DNA of 64,000 nucleotides from Mycolicibacterium sp. CBMA 226 (GTDB lineage: Bacteria; Actinomycetota; Actinomycetes; Mycobacteriales; Mycobacteriaceae): assembly GCF_009729075.1 (NCBI RefSeq), contig NZ_VTGY01000003.1:124001-188000 (forward strand). Reading direction: 5' to 3'. The stretch's first letter is position 1. The number at the start of each line of letters is the position of its first letter. Made by a program: the position numbers and the translations under genes. Shown piece by piece: positions 61,634 through 64,000 of the stretch. The notes below the pieces were generated by a model. The model did no database searches. It worked only from the letters and a program-made list of their open reading frames with translations, and was not told the DNA's origin.

Positions 61634-62158
61634 TCAGACCACGTACAGGCTGGCGACCTGTAGCGGTTCTAGAACAGCGCGTCCGCCGAGGCCGCCGAGC
61701 TCCAGTACAACGGCGGCGCCAGTCACCGTCGCACCTGCCGCCTGCAGCAGACGGACTGTCGCAGCAACCGTGCCGCCGGTAGCGAGTACGTCGTCTATCA
61801 CGACAACGCACCGGCCGCTCAGATCGATCCCGTCAGCGGGAATCTCCAGCGTGGCCGTGCCGTACTCCAGCGCGTAGGACTGGCTGTGCACCGGCGGCGG
61901 CAGCTTCCCGCCCTTGCGGACGGCGAGGACACCGGTGCCCAACCGGGTCGCGACCGCGGCGCCCAGCAGGAAGCCGCGGGCATCGATACCGGCGACCAGA
62001 TCCACGCCGTCGGCCACCTCCGCCAGCGCGGCCGTCACCGCGGCCAGTCCGCGGCTGTCGGCGAGCAGCGGCGTCAGGTCCTTGAACTGGATGCCCGGCT
62101 CCGGAAAATCGGGTACCTCACGGACCAGTTCGACAAAAAGGGTGTTCAGATCGGTCAC
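61634..62158 (-). CDS. apt: Adenine phosphoribosyltransferase
   Basis: Purine salvage enzyme of 174 residues converting adenine and PRPP to AMP. Motifs: [20 protein letters not shown] near the N-terminus, [15 protein letters not shown] (about 60), and the PRPP-binding [18 protein letters not shown] (about 119). GTG 62158 overlaps the TGA of the upstream lipoprotein gene (GTGA), so the genes are co-translated; rel follows 41 bases later. The order secF - lipoprotein - apt - rel is the same as Rv2586c-Rv2583c. Confidence 0.96.
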   Translation of the reverse strand: MTDLNTLFVELVREVPDFPEPGIQFKDLTPLLADSRGLAAVTAALAEVADGVDLVAGIDARGFLLGAAVATRLGTGVLAVRKGGKLPPPVHSQSYALEYGTATLEIPADGIDLSGRCVVVIDDVLATGGTVAATVRLLQAAGATVTGAAVVLELGGLGGRAVLEPLQVASLYVV

Positions 62159-63801
62159 TTGCTTCCCCAACGGTCCATGTTCCAGCCGGCGCCCCACCGC
62201 GTGGGGTTGGCACGCACCAACGTCAGATCTTTCGTCACCAGCAGTGTCCGCTGCTGGCGGTACAGCGGCAGTGTGGGCAGGTCGCCCCACAGCACGCCCG
62301 CCCCCTCACCGAGCAGGCGCGCCTGTTCCTTGGGGTCGGTGGTCACGGCCAGCGCAGCGATGACGCCGTCGACGCGTTCGTTGGCGTAGCCCGACAGATT
62401 GTTGCCGTTGCCGCTGTGCAGCGCGTACGAGTCGACCACCGACGAGCCACTGGAACCACTGCCCGCGGCTCCCCCGCCACCGGACAGGAGCACGTCAATG
62501 TCGTTGGCACGCAGACTTTGTGCCCCCACCGTCGGCGAGGCGATCTCCTGCACGCTGATACCCGCCGCGGCGCACGACTTGGTGATCGCGGCCACCACCG
62601 ACGCCAGCCGGGCATCTGGCCCGCGATAGCCTATTCGCACCGTCAGCGGCTGGCCGCCCACCGCTGCACGCGCGCCGTCGACGTCGGCAGCAGCGAATTG
62701 CCCACTCGCATCCACGTTTTCGGCCACCGCGAGGGAATCGTCCGACGCCGTGTTGAGCCGGGCATTGCTGACGGGAACCCCGACTGCGGCGGAGATGGCA
62801 TCCCGCGGTGTGCAGAGCGCGACGGCACGCCGCGCGCCGGGATCGGCCAGCACACCCTGGGCCGAGAAGATCAGCTGCTGAATGTCATCGGACGCGCTGT
62901 CCTTGCGCACATAGCTGCCCGTCACATCGTCCTTGCCGATCACTCCGGCGGCGATATCGACGACCGCGGCCTTGCCCGATTTGACCCGGTCCGCGATATC
63001 GGTCCCCCGCGGCGACACCGTGATCTTGGCGATCACCGGCTTGGCGCCCCACCATTTGTCGTTGGCCGCCAACGTGATCGAGCCATCCTTAGCGACCGAC
63101 GCCAGCTTGTACGGGCCGGCGGACGGGAACCGCTTGAGGTCCGCATCGGGTTTCAGATCCCAGGTCGTGTTCCAGGCTTGGGCGATCCTGTCGATGGTCG
63201 GCGCGTCAGCGCTCTGCAGCGCCTTGGTCACTCCGCCGTCACCGAGGCCGAGCGCGTCGTCCAGCACGTGCGCCGGCAGTAGCGACGTCGCGGCGAACAG
63301 CTGCCCGTAGTCGGTGATGTCGCGGTCGCGGACGAACGTCACCCGGGCCCGCTTCTGGCCCGGGGTGCAGTCGACGACCGCGACGTCGCTGTATCCGGCA
63401 CGGGTGGCCGCGTCGAACGCCGGGAACTGTCCCGACTGCGCGGCCCAGGCCAGCACCATGTCGTCACATGTGACCGGTTTTCCGTCCGAATAGACGGCGC
63501 TGTCGTTGATCTTGTAATCGAGCGTCAGCGGGGCGCGACCCGCCACCGAAACGGTGCCGAAATCGCGGTCTGCGACCAACTGCCCGTCGGGCCCGCGAAA
63601 GTTGAACCCCGGCTGTACCCGTGAAAACGCCTGCGGCGCACCCGAAGCCGCACCGACGACCGACACGGTGTTGTAGGTGGGCAGCGCGCCGTCGACGATG
63701 TAGTCGACGGCGTCCGCCGAACTGTCACAACCGGACACGCCGAAACCGGCCACCAACATCACCGCACCGGCCATGGCGGTTCGGCGGAACCGGGCGGGCA
63801 T
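62155..63801 (-). CDS. ABC transporter family substrate-binding lipoprotein (Rv2585c-like)
   Basis: Lipoprotein of 548 residues. The signal peptide [27 protein letters not shown] has a lipobox VSGC with Cys at about 25. The mature part is an extracellular solute-binding family 5 (peptide/nickel type) fold: [53 protein letters not shown], and the end [13 protein letters not shown]. No permease or ATPase genes are adjacent, so its transporter partner is unknown. It lies between secF and apt as in other mycobacteria and is probably transcribed from the secDF promoter region. Confidence 0.92.
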   Translation of the reverse strand: MPARFRRTAMAGAVMLVAGFGVSGCDSSADAVDYIVDGALPTYNTVSVVGAASGAPQAFSRVQPGFNFRGPDGQLVADRDFGTVSVAGRAPLTLDYKINDSAVYSDGKPVTCDDMVLAWAAQSGQFPAFDAATRAGYSDVAVVDCTPGQKRARVTFVRDRDITDYGQLFAATSLLPAHVLDDALGLGDGGVTKALQSADAPTIDRIAQAWNTTWDLKPDADLKRFPSAGPYKLASVAKDGSITLAANDKWWGAKPVIAKITVSPRGTDIADRVKSGKAAVVDIAAGVIGKDDVTGSYVRKDSASDDIQQLIFSAQGVLADPGARRAVALCTPRDAISAAVGVPVSNARLNTASDDSLAVAENVDASGQFAAADVDGARAAVGGQPLTVRIGYRGPDARLASVVAAITKSCAAAGISVQEIASPTVGAQSLRANDIDVLLSGGGGAAGSGSSGSSVVDSYALHSGNGNNLSGYANERVDGVIAALAVTTDPKEQARLLGEGAGVLWGDLPTLPLYRQQRTLLVTKDLTLVRANPTRWGAGWNMDRWGSK

Positions 63802-63807
63802 CGAGGT

Positions 63808-64000
63808 CTAGCCCCGGGTGTTTCGCTTACCCGACGGCTTACCGGTGGGCCGCAACGGCTTGGCCCCCGGTGCTGGCTTCTCCGGTGCGTCCACCGCACC
63901 GACAGCCACCTCTTCGCCGCCGGAAACTCCGCGCTCGGACGACGACTTGCGGCGGTTGAGCACGCGGCGGGTGTGGTTCCTCACCAGGTCTGTGCGCTCA
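63808..64000 (-). CDS. secF: Protein translocase subunit SecF, C-terminal fragment
   Basis: The frame entering from the right edge ends with TAG at 63810-63808 and encodes about 63 C-terminal residues: a basic VRNHTRRVLNRRKSSSERG segment followed by a low-complexity Pro/Ala/Lys tail ending GKRNTRG. The hydrophilic tail after the last membrane helix is typical of mycobacterial SecF, part of the SecDF complex that pulls exported proteins. The membrane part lies outside the window. Identification relies on this tail and on the conserved order with the lipoprotein, apt and rel. Confidence 0.8.
   Translation of the reverse strand, partial: ERTDLVRNHTRRVLNRRKSSSERGVSGGEEVAVGAVDAPEKPAPGAKPLRPTGKPSGKRNTRG

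Overview
The window reads as a chromosomal segment of a high-GC, rapidly growing, non-tuberculous mycobacterium (Mycolicibacterium-like). The support is MPT63, MmpS/MmpL, PAS-ANTAR, F420-dependent, mycofactocin-coupled, EspJ/EspK-like and SigF/UsfY-like proteins, frequent GTG/TTG starts, and a gene order that follows the M. tuberculosis Rv2572c-Rv2586c backbone: aspS, ketopantoate-reductase-like, SRPBCC (Rv2574 position), YpfJ-type metallopeptidase (Rv2575), radical SAM (Rv2578c), hisS, MBL hydrolase, ppiB, rel, apt, lipoprotein, secF. The species cannot be fixed from sequence alone. I saw no rRNA, tRNA, CRISPR array or transposase.

Layout. 0-8.3 kb: aspS end of the backbone, with a phosphoribosyltransferase, an MPT63-like secreted protein, a type-B carboxylesterase and a DUF222/HNH (13E12-type) gene. 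8.3-15.8 kb: a TetR / flavin monooxygenase / mycofactocin-type SDR operon, a second TetR, an Acg-like nitroreductase, a zinc alcohol dehydrogenase, the radical SAM gene with a perfect LexA box, and a PAS-ANTAR regulator. 15.8-39.4 kb: a general-stress island. It holds Dps, a stand-alone cytochrome oxidase subunit I, a hemerythrin / M42 peptidase / P-type ATPase operon, a haem-oxygenase-like iron enzyme, a UsfY-like protein, DoxX, DUF6131, a nucleotidyltransferase, an EEP hydrolase, a methyltransferase, CDGSH, a SigF-like sigma factor, a PoxB-like TPP enzyme, DUF6328, CsbD, an esterase, a large KatE-type catalase and ChaB. I count up to thirteen sites of the form GTTT-N14-16-GGGTA (mycobacterial SigF type) upstream of these genes, including three divergent back-to-back pairs.

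39.4-45.8 kb: MmpS-like secreted protein, dtd, an SrpA-like catalase with cytochrome b561, then the backbone hisS, MBL hydrolase, DsbA-like and ppiB. 45.8-59.2 kb: an accessory block inserted between ppiB and rel, with zwf, TetR + mmpS-mmpL-thioesterase, tautomerase, SDR, HxlR, a second thioesterase copy that still carries an mmpL tail fragment in front of it, and an orphan three-gene Esp-like (type VII secretion substrate) cassette. 59.2-64 kb: rel, apt, the solute-binding lipoprotein and the 3' end of secF.

The genes of the central island fit one programme: protection of DNA and redox/iron balance in stationary phase or under oxidative and desiccation stress, run by a SigF-type sigma factor. 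The accessory block near rel looks like a separate acquisition for lipid export and T7SS-related secretion.
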